Assembly (NCBI GenBank): GCA_938004115.1
Contig: CALKWS010000178.1
Location: forward strand, 1-25,328
DNA length: 25,328 nt
DNA from: an uncultured Ruaniaceae bacterium
GTDB taxonomy: Bacteria > Actinomycetota > Actinomycetes > Actinomycetales > Beutenbergiaceae
Direction: 5' to 3'
Position 1 is the first letter of the stretch. Every line of letters begins with the position of its first letter. Under the pieces are notes generated by a model that saw nothing but the letters and a program-made list of their open reading frames with translations, was not told where the DNA came from and made no database searches. A program made the position numbers and the translations under genes. This document shows, in pieces, positions 12,400 through 21,065 of this stretch.

Positions 12400-14268
12400 A
12401 TGGCGACGTACGACGGCGGCACTGCGGCAGGCGGCGGTACGCAGCAGTGGGCAGGACCGCAGGCAACTCCGCAATCGCCCTACGCCCAGAGCACGCCGGC
12501 CCGGCCCGCACCGGGTCTCGGCTGGCTGTTCCTGGCGCCGGCACTGGTGCTGGTGCTGCTCCAGCAGGTGATCCCGGTGGTGCGCACCGCGTGGTTGAGT
12601 CTGCAGCAGGTCGACTTGTTCGGGGCCGGCAGTACCCCGGTGGGCCTGGGGAACTACGCCGACGTGCTGGGTGGAATGCTGGTGCCCTGGACGCTGCGTG
12701 GAAGCGTCGTGCTGGGTCTGGTGCTCGCTGTGACCGGCTTCCTCATCGGCTTCGCATTGGGCCGCCTGGGAAGCCGCAGTACCGGCATCGCTCGCCGGAT
12801 CGGGATGGCGCTCGCGGCTCTCGGCCTGGTTGGCATCGCCCCGGCGGCCACCGTGCTGGGGCTGACCCAGTGGGTGGATTTCGGTGCCGTCGGCCCGCCG
12901 GCCGCCGTCGTGGTCTGGCTGCCGGTGACGATCATCATCGGGTTCTTCATCGCGGTGGCGTTGCCACCGGCTCGGCCCACCGGCCGGGTCGCGCTGCTGG
13001 GAACGGCCATCGCAGCGATGGTCGGCATCGCCCTGGGCGTGCAGAACACCTCCGGGGTGTTGGTCTCCTCGGATGACCCTGGTTCGGCGATCTACCGCAT
13101 GGCGTTCACTAGCCTGCAAATGGGGCATGCTGCGGCGATCAGCACGCTGTTGCTGCTCATCGTGATCCCGTTGGGCGTGGTGAGTACCAGGATGTTGCTG
13201 GCCACCCGGCTACGACTGCGGATCGAGTCGCGTGAGGTCGTGCCGGTGGGGCATACGGTAGGCGGACATCCCGGTGCCGGTGCGCCCCGGCCGGGCTCCG
13301 GTGTCGGGATGATCGTTGCCGGTGTGGTGGTTTTGGGGATCACGCTGGTGGCCAGCACGCCGTGGATGGTCGCCGCGCTGGCCGCGCCCGGTGATCCGGG
13401 CGCGGTGATCGGTGGCTCCGCGTCCCCGGTGCCGGAGGCATGGCCGGCGCTGGTGCGCACCTGGCTCGGCGGCAGCGGCCAGGTGCTCCTGGCGGCAGCA
13501 GTCGCGGCGCTCGCCGGCCTCGGGATCGGGTACTACCGTCCGCTGGGGGAGCGGAGCATGCCGGTGCTGCTGACGCTGTTGTCCCCGCTGCTGCTCATCG
13601 GGCTGCTCCCGCTGCTGGTCGCCCACGTCTCGGACCGGCAGGAACTCGAGTTGCTGTACACCACGCTGGGAGCCATGTACCCCCAGATCGTGGCTGTCCC
13701 GTTGGTGTTCGTGTGCGCCTATGTGGCCGACGCCATCCGGAGCCGGCCCGGTATCGGTGCCCATCGCCCGGCTGGGCCGGCGGTAGCCACGATCGGGCTG
13801 GCGGTGACCACGCTGCTGCTCCTGCGCACATCCGACGTTATCTGGTCGCTGATCATGGGCGACCCGACAACGCCGGATGCCACCGCGCTGGCGGTTCGGG
13901 CCTGGCAGCAAGGGATGATCCCCGAGGCGATCGGCTTGCTGCGCCCGTTGCCGGTGCTGCTGGTGGTGGCGGTGATCGTCGTGCTGTGCGCTGCGGGAAT
14001 GCGGCGGGTGCGCCTGGACACCGTCGGGCACGATGCGGTGACCGGCCCCTCCGCGATGACGGCGTATCCGATGCCGGCGGCGCCTGTGCAGGGGGCGTAC
14101 CCGATGCCGGCGGCGCCTGTGCAGGGGGCGTACCCGATGCCGGCGGCGCCTGTGCAGGGGGCGTACCCGATGCCGGCAGCGCCGGAGCAGGCAACCTCCG
14201 AGCCGGTGCTGCCCCCCGGTGGTGGCCCTCACGTTCCCGGCCAGGCATGGCCACGCGGCGGCCAGTAA
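12400..14268 (+). CDS. Fused MalF-MalG-like membrane protein lacking EAA loops
   Basis: This is a 622-residue polytopic membrane protein of unknown function. The first half resembles a sugar ABC permease of the MalF/UgpA type: a membrane-entry segment PALVLVLLQQVIPVVRTAWL near 46, GLGNYADVL, and a MalF-like last helix region SAIYRMAFTSLQMGHAAAIS. The second half (about 300-560) resembles MalG/UgpE, including TSDVIWSLIMGD, which corresponds to the conserved W-x-x-F/L-W-P-L segment. In both halves the stretch that should hold the EAA-DGA coupling loop is missing: the helices before and after it are joined by short linkers (VALPPARPTGR and ADAIRSRPGIG). It may not couple to an ATPase at all; no binding protein or ATPase gene is adjacent. 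The tail has four copies of YPMPAAPVQGA-like repeats. A GGAAGG ribosome-binding site precedes the ATG. It lies between pth and mfd, where actinobacteria usually have no such gene. Confidence 0.7.
   Translation: MATYDGGTAAGGGTQQWAGPQATPQSPYAQSTPARPAPGLGWLFLAPALVLVLLQQVIPVVRTAWLSLQQVDLFGAGSTPVGLGNYADVLGGMLVPWTLRGSVVLGLVLAVTGFLIGFALGRLGSRSTGIARRIGMALAALGLVGIAPAATVLGLTQWVDFGAVGPPAAVVVWLPVTIIIGFFIAVALPPARPTGRVALLGTAIAAMVGIALGVQNTSGVLVSSDDPGSAIYRMAFTSLQMGHAAAISTLLLLIVIPLGVVSTRMLLATRLRLRIESREVVPVGHTVGGHPGAGAPRPGSGVGMIVAGVVVLGITLVASTPWMVAALAAPGDPGAVIGGSASPVPEAWPALVRTWLGGSGQVLLAAAVAALAGLGIGYYRPLGERSMPVLLTLLSPLLLIGLLPLLVAHVSDRQELELLYTTLGAMYPQIVAVPLVFVCAYVADAIRSRPGIGAHRPAGPAVATIGLAVTTLLLLRTSDVIWSLIMGDPTTPDATALAVRAWQQGMIPEAIGLLRPLPVLLVVAVIVVLCAAGMRRVRLDTVGHDAVTGPSAMTAYPMPAAPVQGAYPMPAAPVQGAYPMPAAPVQGAYPMPAAPEQATSEPVLPPGGGPHVPGQAWPRGGQ
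14065..14196 (+). repeat. 33-bp tandem repeat in the permease-like gene
   Basis: Four in-frame 33-bp units (14065, 14098, 14131, 14164) encode YPMPAAPVQGA three times and YPMPAAPEQAT once. Units two and three are identical and unit one differs by one silent base, so expansion is recent. Pro/Ala-rich, on the cytoplasmic or extracytoplasmic C-terminal tail. Confidence 0.95.
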
Positions 14269-14358
14269 ACTAGGAGGGCTCGATCACCCGCCCCCGCCTG
14301 CGCGCGGTGGCGGGCCGGTCGCGCTGCCCGCACGCTGCCCAGGTGGTCGCGTGCGGGC
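14266..14358 (+). promoter_or_regulatory. mfd promoter candidate and structured leader
   Basis: TAAACT (14266-14271) overlaps the stop TAA of the upstream gene and fits the TANNNT pattern, giving an mfd leader of roughly 110 nt. In the leader, GCCCGCACG (14326-14334) pairs perfectly with CGTGCGGGC (14350-14358) around a 15-nt loop. It could be the terminator of the upstream gene or a leader structure of mfd. Confidence 0.4.
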
Positions 14359-14387
14359 CCGAGCCACCGACCACCGGATGAGGATGT

Positions 14388-17300
14388 ATGAGCCTGGCCG
14401 GACTGCTGCCCGCACTGCGCGCCGAACCCGCGCTGGCCGAACTGATCGACTCGGTACCCGCACGAGGGACGCTGGACGTGACCGCATCCGTGGGCGTGCG
14501 CCCGGCGGTGCTGGCCGAGTTGGCCGAGCACGGTGAGCGGCCCCTGGTGGTCATCACCGCCACCGGCCGGGAGGCGGAGGAGTTGGAAACCGCCCTGGGT
14601 GCCTACCTCGACCCGGCCGATGTGGCCGTCTTCCCCGCCTGGGAGACCCTCCCGCACGAGCGGCTCTCACCCCGCAGCGACACCGTCGCCCGCCGGATCG
14701 CGGTGCTGCGGCGCCTGGCCCACCCCGACGCCGACGCCCACGGCGCCGGCGGCTCCGCGCGCCCCATCCGAGTGCTGATCGTGCCGGTTCGCGCCGCCCT
14801 GCAGCCGGTCGTCAAGGGCCTGGGCGACCTGGAACCGGTCGCGCTGCACACCGGCCAGCAGGCGCCGATGGAGGACGTGATCCAGGCGCTCGTCGATGCC
14901 GCCTATACCCGCGTGGACATGGTGGAACGGCGCGGGGAGTTCGCCGTGCGCGGCGGGCTGCTGGATGTGTTCGCGCCCACCGAGGCGCACCCGCAGCGGG
15001 TGGAGTTCTGGGGCGATGACGTGGAGGAGATCCGCTGGTTCTCCGCCGCCGACCAACGCTCCCTGGAGATCAGCGAGGACGGCCTGTGGGCGCCCCCGTG
15101 CCGGGAGATCCTGCTCACCGATCAGGTGCGCCAGCGCGCCCGGGACCTGATCCCCAGCCTGCCCGGCGCCGCCGACATGCTGGAGAAACTCGCCGAGGGC
15201 ATCGCCGTGGACGGCATGGAGTCCCTCGCTCCGGCGCTGGTGGACGGGCTGCAGCCGCTGCTGGAACTGGTGCCCGAGGAGTCGTTGGTGATCGTCAACG
15301 AACCCGAGCGGGTGCGCCGGCGCGCGCACGACCTGGTGGCCACCACCGAGGAGTTCCTGGCCGCGGCCTGGACGTCGGCCGCCGCGGGCGCCCAGACCCC
15401 GCTGGACCTGTCCGGTGCCTCCTTCGAGACCCTCACCGACACTCGCGAGGTCGCCCGCACCCGCGGCCTGGGGTGGTGGACCCTGGGCGCCTTCGAGCGC
15501 GACTCGGATCTGGGTGACCTGGCGCCGGAGGGCACGGGCGCCGTCGGTGAGGACGCGGCTACGGAGGATGACGCCTTCGCGCCGGCATCTCACGCCGTCG
15601 TCATCCCCACCCGGGACGTGCGCGGCTACCGCGGCGACACCGACCGGGCGGTGGCGGACCTGAAGGACCTCACCACCGCCGGGTGGCGCCTGGTGCTGGT
15701 CACCGAGGGGCCCGGCCCGGCCCGGCGGATGGTGGAGATGCTGCTGGACGCCGAGGTGCCCGCGCGGCTGGTGGCCGAGGTGGAACCGGCCGGGGCGGAC
15801 GCCCGGGACGGGGAGGACCCCGGATTGCCGACGGCGGGGGTGGTGCTGGTCACGACCGCGTCGGTGGGTAGAGGGTTCGTCAGCGAGGATCTGCGGCTGG
15901 CCCTGTTCACCGAGGCGGACCTCACCGGCCGGGCAGGCCCGGCCTCCACCCGGGACATGCGCCAGATGCCCTCGCGGCGGCGCAACGTGGTGGACCCCCT
16001 GGCGCTTCGGCCCGGGGACTACGTGGTGCACGAACAGCACGGGGTGGGCAAGTTCATCGAACTGATCTCCCGGACGATCGGCGGCGGGGCGAACGCCGCC
16101 ACCCGGGAGTACCTGGTGATCGAGTACGCCCCGTCCAAGCGCGGGCACCCCGGGGACCGGCTGTACGTGCCCACCGATTCCCTGGACCAGGTGACCAAGT
16201 ACACCGGTGGGGAATCGCCGTCGTTGAACAAGATGGGCGGCTCGGACTGGGCCAAGACCAAGGGCCGGGCTCGCAAGGCGGTCAAGGAGATCGCCGGGGA
16301 ACTCATCCGGCTGTACTCGGCGCGGATGGCCACCAGCGGGCACGCGTTCGGCCCCGACACGCCCTGGCAACGGGAACTGGAGGACGCCTTCGCGTTCACC
16401 GAGACCCCCGACCAGGCCGCCACGATCGATGAGGTCAAGGCGGATATGGAAAAGCCCGTGCCGATGGACCGGCTGGTGTGCGGGGACGTGGGGTACGGCA
16501 AGACCGAGATCGCGGTGCGCGCGGCGTTCAAGGCCGTTCAGGACGGCAAGCAGGTCGCCATCCTGGTGCCCACCACGCTGCTGGTGCAGCAACACTTCGA
16601 GACCTTCTCCGAACGGTACGGGGGCTTTCCGGTCGAGGTGCGGGCGCTGTCCCGGTTCCAGACCCCGGCCGAGGCCCAGCAGGTCAAGGACGGGGTGCGC
16701 GAGGGGACCGTGGACGTGGTGATCGGCACCCACCGGTTGCTCACCGGGGAGGTGTCCTTCAAGGACCTGGGCCTGGTGGTGATCGATGAGGAGCAGCGCT
16801 TCGGGGTGGAGCACAAGGAGACCCTGAAGCAGTTGCGCACCAACGTCGACGTGCTCGCGATGAGCGCCACGCCGATCCCGCGGACGCTGGAGATGGCCGT
16901 GACCGGCATCCGGGAGATGTCCACCCTGGAGACACCGCCGGAAGAGCGTCACCCGGTGCTGACGTTCGTGGGGCCGTACGCGGACAAGCAGATCGCCGCG
17001 GCGATCCGCCGCGAGCTGCTGCGCGAGGGCCAGGTGTTCTACGTGCACAACCGCACCGAGTCCATCGACAAGGCGGCCGCGCGGATCCGGGAGCTGGTGC
17101 CCGATGCGCGGGTGGTGGTGGCCCACGGCCGGATGAACGAGAACGACCTGGAACGGGTGATCGTCGACTTCTGGAACAAGCGCGCCGATGTGCTGGTGTC
17201 CACCACCATCGTGGAGACCGGGTTGGACATCTCCAACGCCAACACGTTGATCGTGGAACGGGCCGATGCGATGGGCCTGTCGCAGTTGTACCAGTTGCGG

Positions 17301-18080
17301 GGCCGGGTGGGCCGGGGGCGGGAGCGGGCCTACGCCTATTTCCTCTACCCGCCGGAGCGGCCCCTGACCGAGACCGCCCACGAGCGGCTGCAGACGATCT
17401 CGGCCAACACCGAACTGGGGTCGGGGATGCGCGTGGCGCTGAAGGACCTGGAGATCCGCGGGGCGGGGAACCTGCTCGGCGGGGAGCAGTCGGGGCACAT
17501 CGCCGGCGTGGGGTTCGACCTGTACGTGCGGATGGTGTCGGAGGCAGTGGCCCAGTTCCGCGGCGAGGACACCGAGGAACTGCCCGAACTGAAGACCGAG
17601 ATCGCGGTGGACGCCCACATCCCGCACAACTACATCTCCCACGAGCGGCTGCGCCTGGAGGCCTACACGAAACTGGCGCAGGTCACCGACGACCAGGGCA
17701 TCGAGGACGTGCGGGCCGAGCTGGTGGACCGGTACGGGCCGGTGCCCCAGGAGGTGGAACGACTCTTCGGTGTGGCAGCGCTGCGGATCAAGGCGAGGGC
17801 CGCCGGCCTGGCCGAGATCACCAGCCAGGGCAAGTACATCCGGTTCGCCCCGGTGCAGCTGGCCGAGTCCGGGCAGATCCGGCTCAAGCGGCTCTACCCG
17901 GGCACGGTACTCAAACCCGCGATCCGCACCGCCCTGGTGCCCGCCCCGACCACGTCGAGGGTGGGCGGCAAACCGCTGCGGGACGAGGACCTGCTCGAGT
18001 GGCTCGACGGCGTGCTGGAGGCGGTGTTCCTGCCCGGCGCCAGTGTCGCGGCCGCCGCGGCGGTGGCCGAGCGGCACTGA
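14388..18080 (+). CDS. mfd: Transcription-repair coupling factor
   Basis: Mfd is a DNA translocase that removes RNA polymerase stalled at lesions and recruits UvrA for nucleotide excision repair. The 1230 residues match full-length actinobacterial Mfd. In order: a UvrB-like N-terminal module (to about 350), a spacer, the RNA-polymerase-interacting CarD-like domain (about 535-600, LRPGDYVVHEQHGVGKFIEL), and the RecG-like motor with Walker A GDVGYGKTE (from 699), Walker B DEEQ (800-803), motif III MSATPIPRTLEM, and motif VI LRGRVGRGRERAYAYF. The C-terminal regulatory domain includes the RYGPVPQEVERLF segment. The ATG has GAGGA directly upstream. Acidic insertions (DAATEDDAFAP, ADARDGEDPG) sit in the spacer domain. 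All motor motifs are intact. A long antisense open frame covers nearly the whole gene but is a codon-bias shadow. Confidence 0.98.
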   Translation: MSLAGLLPALRAEPALAELIDSVPARGTLDVTASVGVRPAVLAELAEHGERPLVVITATGREAEELETALGAYLDPADVAVFPAWETLPHERLSPRSDTVARRIAVLRRLAHPDADAHGAGGSARPIRVLIVPVRAALQPVVKGLGDLEPVALHTGQQAPMEDVIQALVDAAYTRVDMVERRGEFAVRGGLLDVFAPTEAHPQRVEFWGDDVEEIRWFSAADQRSLEISEDGLWAPPCREILLTDQVRQRARDLIPSLPGAADMLEKLAEGIAVDGMESLAPALVDGLQPLLELVPEESLVIVNEPERVRRRAHDLVATTEEFLAAAWTSAAAGAQTPLDLSGASFETLTDTREVARTRGLGWWTLGAFERDSDLGDLAPEGTGAVGEDAATEDDAFAPASHAVVIPTRDVRGYRGDTDRAVADLKDLTTAGWRLVLVTEGPGPARRMVEMLLDAEVPARLVAEVEPAGADARDGEDPGLPTAGVVLVTTASVGRGFVSEDLRLALFTEADLTGRAGPASTRDMRQMPSRRRNVVDPLALRPGDYVVHEQHGVGKFIELISRTIGGGANAATREYLVIEYAPSKRGHPGDRLYVPTDSLDQVTKYTGGESPSLNKMGGSDWAKTKGRARKAVKEIAGELIRLYSARMATSGHAFGPDTPWQRELEDAFAFTETPDQAATIDEVKADMEKPVPMDRLVCGDVGYGKTEIAVRAAFKAVQDGKQVAILVPTTLLVQQHFETFSERYGGFPVEVRALSRFQTPAEAQQVKDGVREGTVDVVIGTHRLLTGEVSFKDLGLVVIDEEQRFGVEHKETLKQLRTNVDVLAMSATPIPRTLEMAVTGIREMSTLETPPEERHPVLTFVGPYADKQIAAAIRRELLREGQVFYVHNRTESIDKAAARIRELVPDARVVVAHGRMNENDLERVIVDFWNKRADVLVSTTIVETGLDISNANTLIVERADAMGLSQLYQLRGRVGRGRERAYAYFLYPPERPLTETAHERLQTISANTELGSGMRVALKDLEIRGAGNLLGGEQSGHIAGVGFDLYVRMVSEAVAQFRGEDTEELPELKTEIAVDAHIPHNYISHERLRLEAYTKLAQVTDDQGIEDVRAELVDRYGPVPQEVERLFGVAALRIKARAAGLAEITSQGKYIRFAPVQLAESGQIRLKRLYPGTVLKPAIRTALVPAPTTSRVGGKPLRDEDLLEWLDGVLEAVFLPGASVAAAAAVAERH

Positions 18081-18112
18081 GCCCGGGGTGCACACCACAC
18101 CGCCAAGACGCA

Positions 18113-18118
18113 TACGAT
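18113..18118 (+). promoter_or_regulatory. -10 box before the SurA-like lipoprotein gene
   Basis: TACGAT lies 37 bases before the GTG of the lipoprotein gene and 33 bases after the mfd stop, so a new transcript may begin here. A ribosome-binding site AAAGG follows at 18142-18146. Confidence 0.4.
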
Positions 18119-18154
18119 GATGCACGTCCGCGATGTTCACGAAAGGTCCTCACC

Positions 18155-18691
18155 GTGGTTCCGACCGCACGATTGCTCAAGGTCATCAGCGCACTCCTCG
18201 TCGGCCTGCTCGCTCTCAGTGCCTGCGGCACCCAACCAGGGGCCGCAGCCGTGGTGAACGGCGGCACCATCGCCGAACAGGACGTCTCGGAGGCGTCCAC
18301 CGAGCTCGGTGACGTGCTGGCCGGACAGATCAACCCCCAGGCGGTGCTGCAGATCCTCATCGTGGGCCCCACCGCGATCCAGGTGGCGGCGAGCAACGGG
18401 ATGGGCATCTCGGCCGCCGAGGCCGCGGAGTTCCTGGACAACGAGGCTCTGGCCAACGAGCAGGAACCGGCTGAGGAGTACAGCCAGAGCACCCTGACCG
18501 TGGCCCGTTACCTGCTGCTGGACAACATGCTGCGCACCTCCCCGGACGCCGCCGAGCTGAGCGCCGAGTTGGAGGAGCGGATCGCCGAGCTGGACGTGGA
18601 GCTCAGCCCCCGGTACGGGGAGTGGACCCCGCAGGGCCCGGCCCCGGCGCAGCCGGAGTGGATCCTGGAGCAGGAACCGCAGGCGGCGTGA
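18155..18691 (+). CDS. SurA_N-like lipoprotein
   Basis: A cell-surface lipoprotein of 178 residues. From GTG 18155 (AAAGG eight bases upstream) a signal peptide leads to the lipobox LSAC with Cys24. The mature part begins AAVVNGGTIAEQDVSEASTELGDVL, the pattern of the SurA/PrsA N-terminal chaperone region, and continues with helical segments. No parvulin-type prolyl isomerase domain is present, so it would act as a chaperone-like or structural lipoprotein at most. The stop overlaps the mazG start (GTGA), implying coupling. In M. tuberculosis a different lipoprotein gene (lpqU, from memory) occupies a similar position between mazG and eno. The function is not established. Confidence 0.8.
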   Translation: MVPTARLLKVISALLVGLLALSACGTQPGAAAVVNGGTIAEQDVSEASTELGDVLAGQINPQAVLQILIVGPTAIQVAASNGMGISAAEAAEFLDNEALANEQEPAEEYSQSTLTVARYLLLDNMLRTSPDAAELSAELEERIAELDVELSPRYGEWTPQGPAPAQPEWILEQEPQAA

Positions 18692-19491
18692 CCCAGGCCG
18701 GCGCACCGTCGGGTCCGGCAGCGGACCACGAGCACCCGCACACCCCGGGTGCAGCGCTGCTGCAGGCGGTGGCGGTGATGGACCGCTTGCGGTCCCCGGG
18801 AGGATGCCCGTGGGACGCCGAGCAGACGCACGCCTCCCTGGCCCCGTACGCGATCGAAGAGGCCCACGAGGTGGCCGAGGCCGCCGAGAGCGGCTCGCCG
18901 GAGGATCTGCGGGAGGAGTTGGGCGACCTGCTGCTGCAGGTGCTCTTCCACGCCCGGATCGCCGCGGAGAACCCGGACGGCTTCGACATCGACGACGTGG
19001 CGCGCGCCCTGGTGGACAAGCTCACCTACCGGCACCCGCACGTGTTCGCCGACGACGGCGGGGCGAGTCCCTCCGCTGCGCAGGTCACCGAGAACTGGGA
19101 GGTGCTCAAGGCGGCCGAGCAGCAACGCGACTCCGCCCTGGACGGGATTCCGGTGTCCCTGCCGGCCCTGGCCCGGGCGCAGAAGGTGCTGCGCCGCCTC
19201 ACCCGCAGCGGTCTGGACGTCGACCCGGTGAGCCGAGGTGCGTCGTCGGACGCCGCATCGGACCGCGCTTCGGATGCGGCAGCCGATCGCGTTCGGGATT
19301 CGGGCTCGGACTCCGCCGACCTGGGCGCCCGACTGCTGCACCTGGTCCGTCTCGCCGAGCACCGCGGGGTGGACGCCGAAGCCGCCCTGCGGGCGCAGGT
19401 CCGCCGGCTGGAGGACGCCGCCCGCTCGGCCGAGGCCGCCCGCTCGGCCGAGGTCGCCGGCGCCGCCGAGGCAACCGGGAGCAGGCACTGA
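18688..19491 (+). CDS. mazG: MazG-family nucleoside triphosphate pyrophosphohydrolase, second domain degenerate
   Basis: MazG hydrolyses (d)NTPs, including damaged ones, to NMP and pyrophosphate; a role in clearing non-canonical nucleotides is known in mycobacteria. From GTG 18688 (overlapping the lipoprotein stop) the protein has 267 residues. The N-terminal MazG domain is intact: GGCPWDAEQTHASL, then the metal-binding EEAHE (57-61) and EELGD (76-80), and the YRHPHVF-VTENWEVLKAAE segment. The part that normally carries a second MazG domain begins normally (LPALARAQKVLRRLTRSGLDV) and ends normally (GARLLHLVRLAEHRGVDAEAAL), but the middle, with its acidic metal site, is replaced by a Ser/Asp/Ala-rich linker. 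A repeat RSAEAA follows. Alternative upstream starts at 18622 would overlap the lipoprotein widely and are less likely. Confidence 0.9.
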   Translation: MTQAGAPSGPAADHEHPHTPGAALLQAVAVMDRLRSPGGCPWDAEQTHASLAPYAIEEAHEVAEAAESGSPEDLREELGDLLLQVLFHARIAAENPDGFDIDDVARALVDKLTYRHPHVFADDGGASPSAAQVTENWEVLKAAEQQRDSALDGIPVSLPALARAQKVLRRLTRSGLDVDPVSRGASSDAASDRASDAAADRVRDSGSDSADLGARLLHLVRLAEHRGVDAEAALRAQVRRLEDAARSAEAARSAEVAGAAEATGSRH

Positions 19492-19563
19492 CCGGACCGG
19501 GACCGTTCCCATGCCTGCGCCGCCTGTTGCCACCGGCCCGTGCAGGTGCGGACCGATCCGCAC

Positions 19564-19569
19564 TATCGT
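19564..19569 (+). promoter_or_regulatory. Candidate eno -10 box
   Basis: TATCGT fits TANNNT and lies 58 bases before the eno GTG in a 136-bp gap behind mazG. TTGCCA at 19527-19532 is too far upstream (31-bp spacer) to be its -35. Confidence 0.35.
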
Positions 19570-19627
19570 GTGGATCCGATCACCACGAACCGTCATGAAA
19601 GAAACTGTCGAGGATTAGGAGTCAGAC

Positions 19628-20908
19628 GTGGCCACAATCGAGGCCCTGGGAGCACGCGAGATCCTGGATTCGCGCGGCAACCCGACCGTTGAGGTCGAGA
19701 TCGCCCTGGAAGATGGTTCCTTCGCCCGCGCCGCGGTGCCCTCCGGGGCCTCCACCGGCGCGTTCGAAGCGGTCGAGCGCCGCGACGGTGACGACGGCCG
19801 CTACCTGGGTAAGGGCGTGAAGGACGCGGTCGCCGCGGTCACCGACACCATCGCCCCGGAGGTCCTCGGCCTGGACGCCGCCGATCAACGGTTCCTGGAC
19901 CAGACCCTCATCGACCTGGACGGCACCGCCAACAAGGGCACCATCGGCGCGAACGCCATCCTCGGGGTGTCCCTGGCCGCCGCCCGCGCCAGCGCCGAGG
20001 CCGCGGACCTGTCGCTGTTCCGGTACCTGGGCGGGCCGAACGCCCACCTGCTGCCGGTGCCGATGATGAACATCCTCAACGGCGGCTCGCACGCGGACTC
20101 CAACGTGGATATCCAGGAGTTCATGATCGCGCCGATCGGTGCGGGCACCTTCGCCGAGGCGCTGCGCTGGGGGACCGAGGTCTACCACGCACTCAAGGCG
20201 GTGCTGAAGTCCCGCTCCCTGGCCACCGGCCTGGGGGACGAGGGCGGCTTCGCCCCGAACCTGGAGTCCAACACCGCCGCGCTGGACCTGATCATGGAGG
20301 CGATCGGCAAGGCCGGGTTCACCGCCGGCTCCGACGTCGCCCTGGCCCTGGACGTGGCCGCCACGGAGTTCTTCGCCGACGGCTCCTACACCTTCGAGGG
20401 CAGGGCCACCAGCCCCGCGGACCTGATCGACTTCTACGCCAAGCTCGTGGCCGATTACCCGCTGGTGTCGATCGAGGACCCGTTGAGCGAGGACGAGTGG
20501 GACTCCTGGAGCGAACTGGTCGCCAAGATCGGGGACAAGGTGCAGATCGTGGGCGATGACCTGTTCGTCACCAACCCCGAGCGTCTGGCCCGCGGGATCG
20601 AGACCAGGGCCGCGAACTCGCTGCTGGTGAAGGTCAACCAGATCGGCACCCTCACCGAGACCTTCGACGCGATCTCCCTGGCGCAGCGGAACGGGTTCAC
20701 CGCGATGGTCTCCCACCGGTCGGGGGAGACGGAGGACACCACGATCGCCGACCTGTCCGTGGCGGTGAACGCCGGACAGATCAAGACCGGCGCGCCCGCC
20801 CGCGGTGAGCGGGTGAACAAGTACAACCAGTTGCTGCGCATCGAGGACGAACTGGACAGCGCCGCCCGGTACGCCGGCGCATCGGCGTTCCCCCGCTGGC
20901 AGGGCTGA
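19628..20908 (+). CDS. eno: Enolase (phosphopyruvate hydratase)
   Basis: Interconverts 2-phosphoglycerate and phosphoenolpyruvate in glycolysis and gluconeogenesis. The 426 residues match bacterial enolase. Key segments: AREILDSRGNPTVEVEI at the start, SGASTGAFEAVERRDGD, the catalytic acid Glu205 in GDEGGFAP, metal-binding positions in SIEDPL and GDDLFVTN, the catalytic Lys335 in KVNQIGTLTE, and SHRSGETED near the end. The GTG start has AGGAG six bases upstream. It is followed by a GC-rich gap and the FtsB/DivIC-like gene, the order found across actinobacteria. Confidence 0.98.
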   Translation: MATIEALGAREILDSRGNPTVEVEIALEDGSFARAAVPSGASTGAFEAVERRDGDDGRYLGKGVKDAVAAVTDTIAPEVLGLDAADQRFLDQTLIDLDGTANKGTIGANAILGVSLAAARASAEAADLSLFRYLGGPNAHLLPVPMMNILNGGSHADSNVDIQEFMIAPIGAGTFAEALRWGTEVYHALKAVLKSRSLATGLGDEGGFAPNLESNTAALDLIMEAIGKAGFTAGSDVALALDVAATEFFADGSYTFEGRATSPADLIDFYAKLVADYPLVSIEDPLSEDEWDSWSELVAKIGDKVQIVGDDLFVTNPERLARGIETRAANSLLVKVNQIGTLTETFDAISLAQRNGFTAMVSHRSGETEDTTIADLSVAVNAGQIKTGAPARGERVNKYNQLLRIEDELDSAARYAGASAFPRWQG

Positions 20909-20928
20909 TCCGCCCCGGGGTCCTCGTG

Positions 20929-20945
20929 CCGGCCACGCGGGCCGG
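20929..20945 (+). terminator. Hairpin downstream of eno
   Basis: CCGGCC-ACGCG-GGCCGG forms a six-bp GC stem 20 bases after the eno stop, without a U-tract. The remaining gap to about 21020 holds further overlapping GC dyads (for example GGCGCC palindromes), so several foldings compete. Confidence 0.35.
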
Positions 20946-21065
20946 GCGCCGCAGCGATCGGGTCCCGTCCCGGTCCGGCGCCGGGCCCGCGCCGCCGGAG
21001 GAACGTGAGCGACACTCCACCGGCGGATCACCGCTTTACCCCCGGCGGTGCGTGACGATGTGGGA

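Noticed and set aside
14667..18140. Open frame of 1157 codons antisense to mfd
   Set aside because: Its translation is Arg/His/Gly/Pro-rich with no domain, and it mirrors a gene with all Mfd motifs; it is produced by the high G/C third-position bias.
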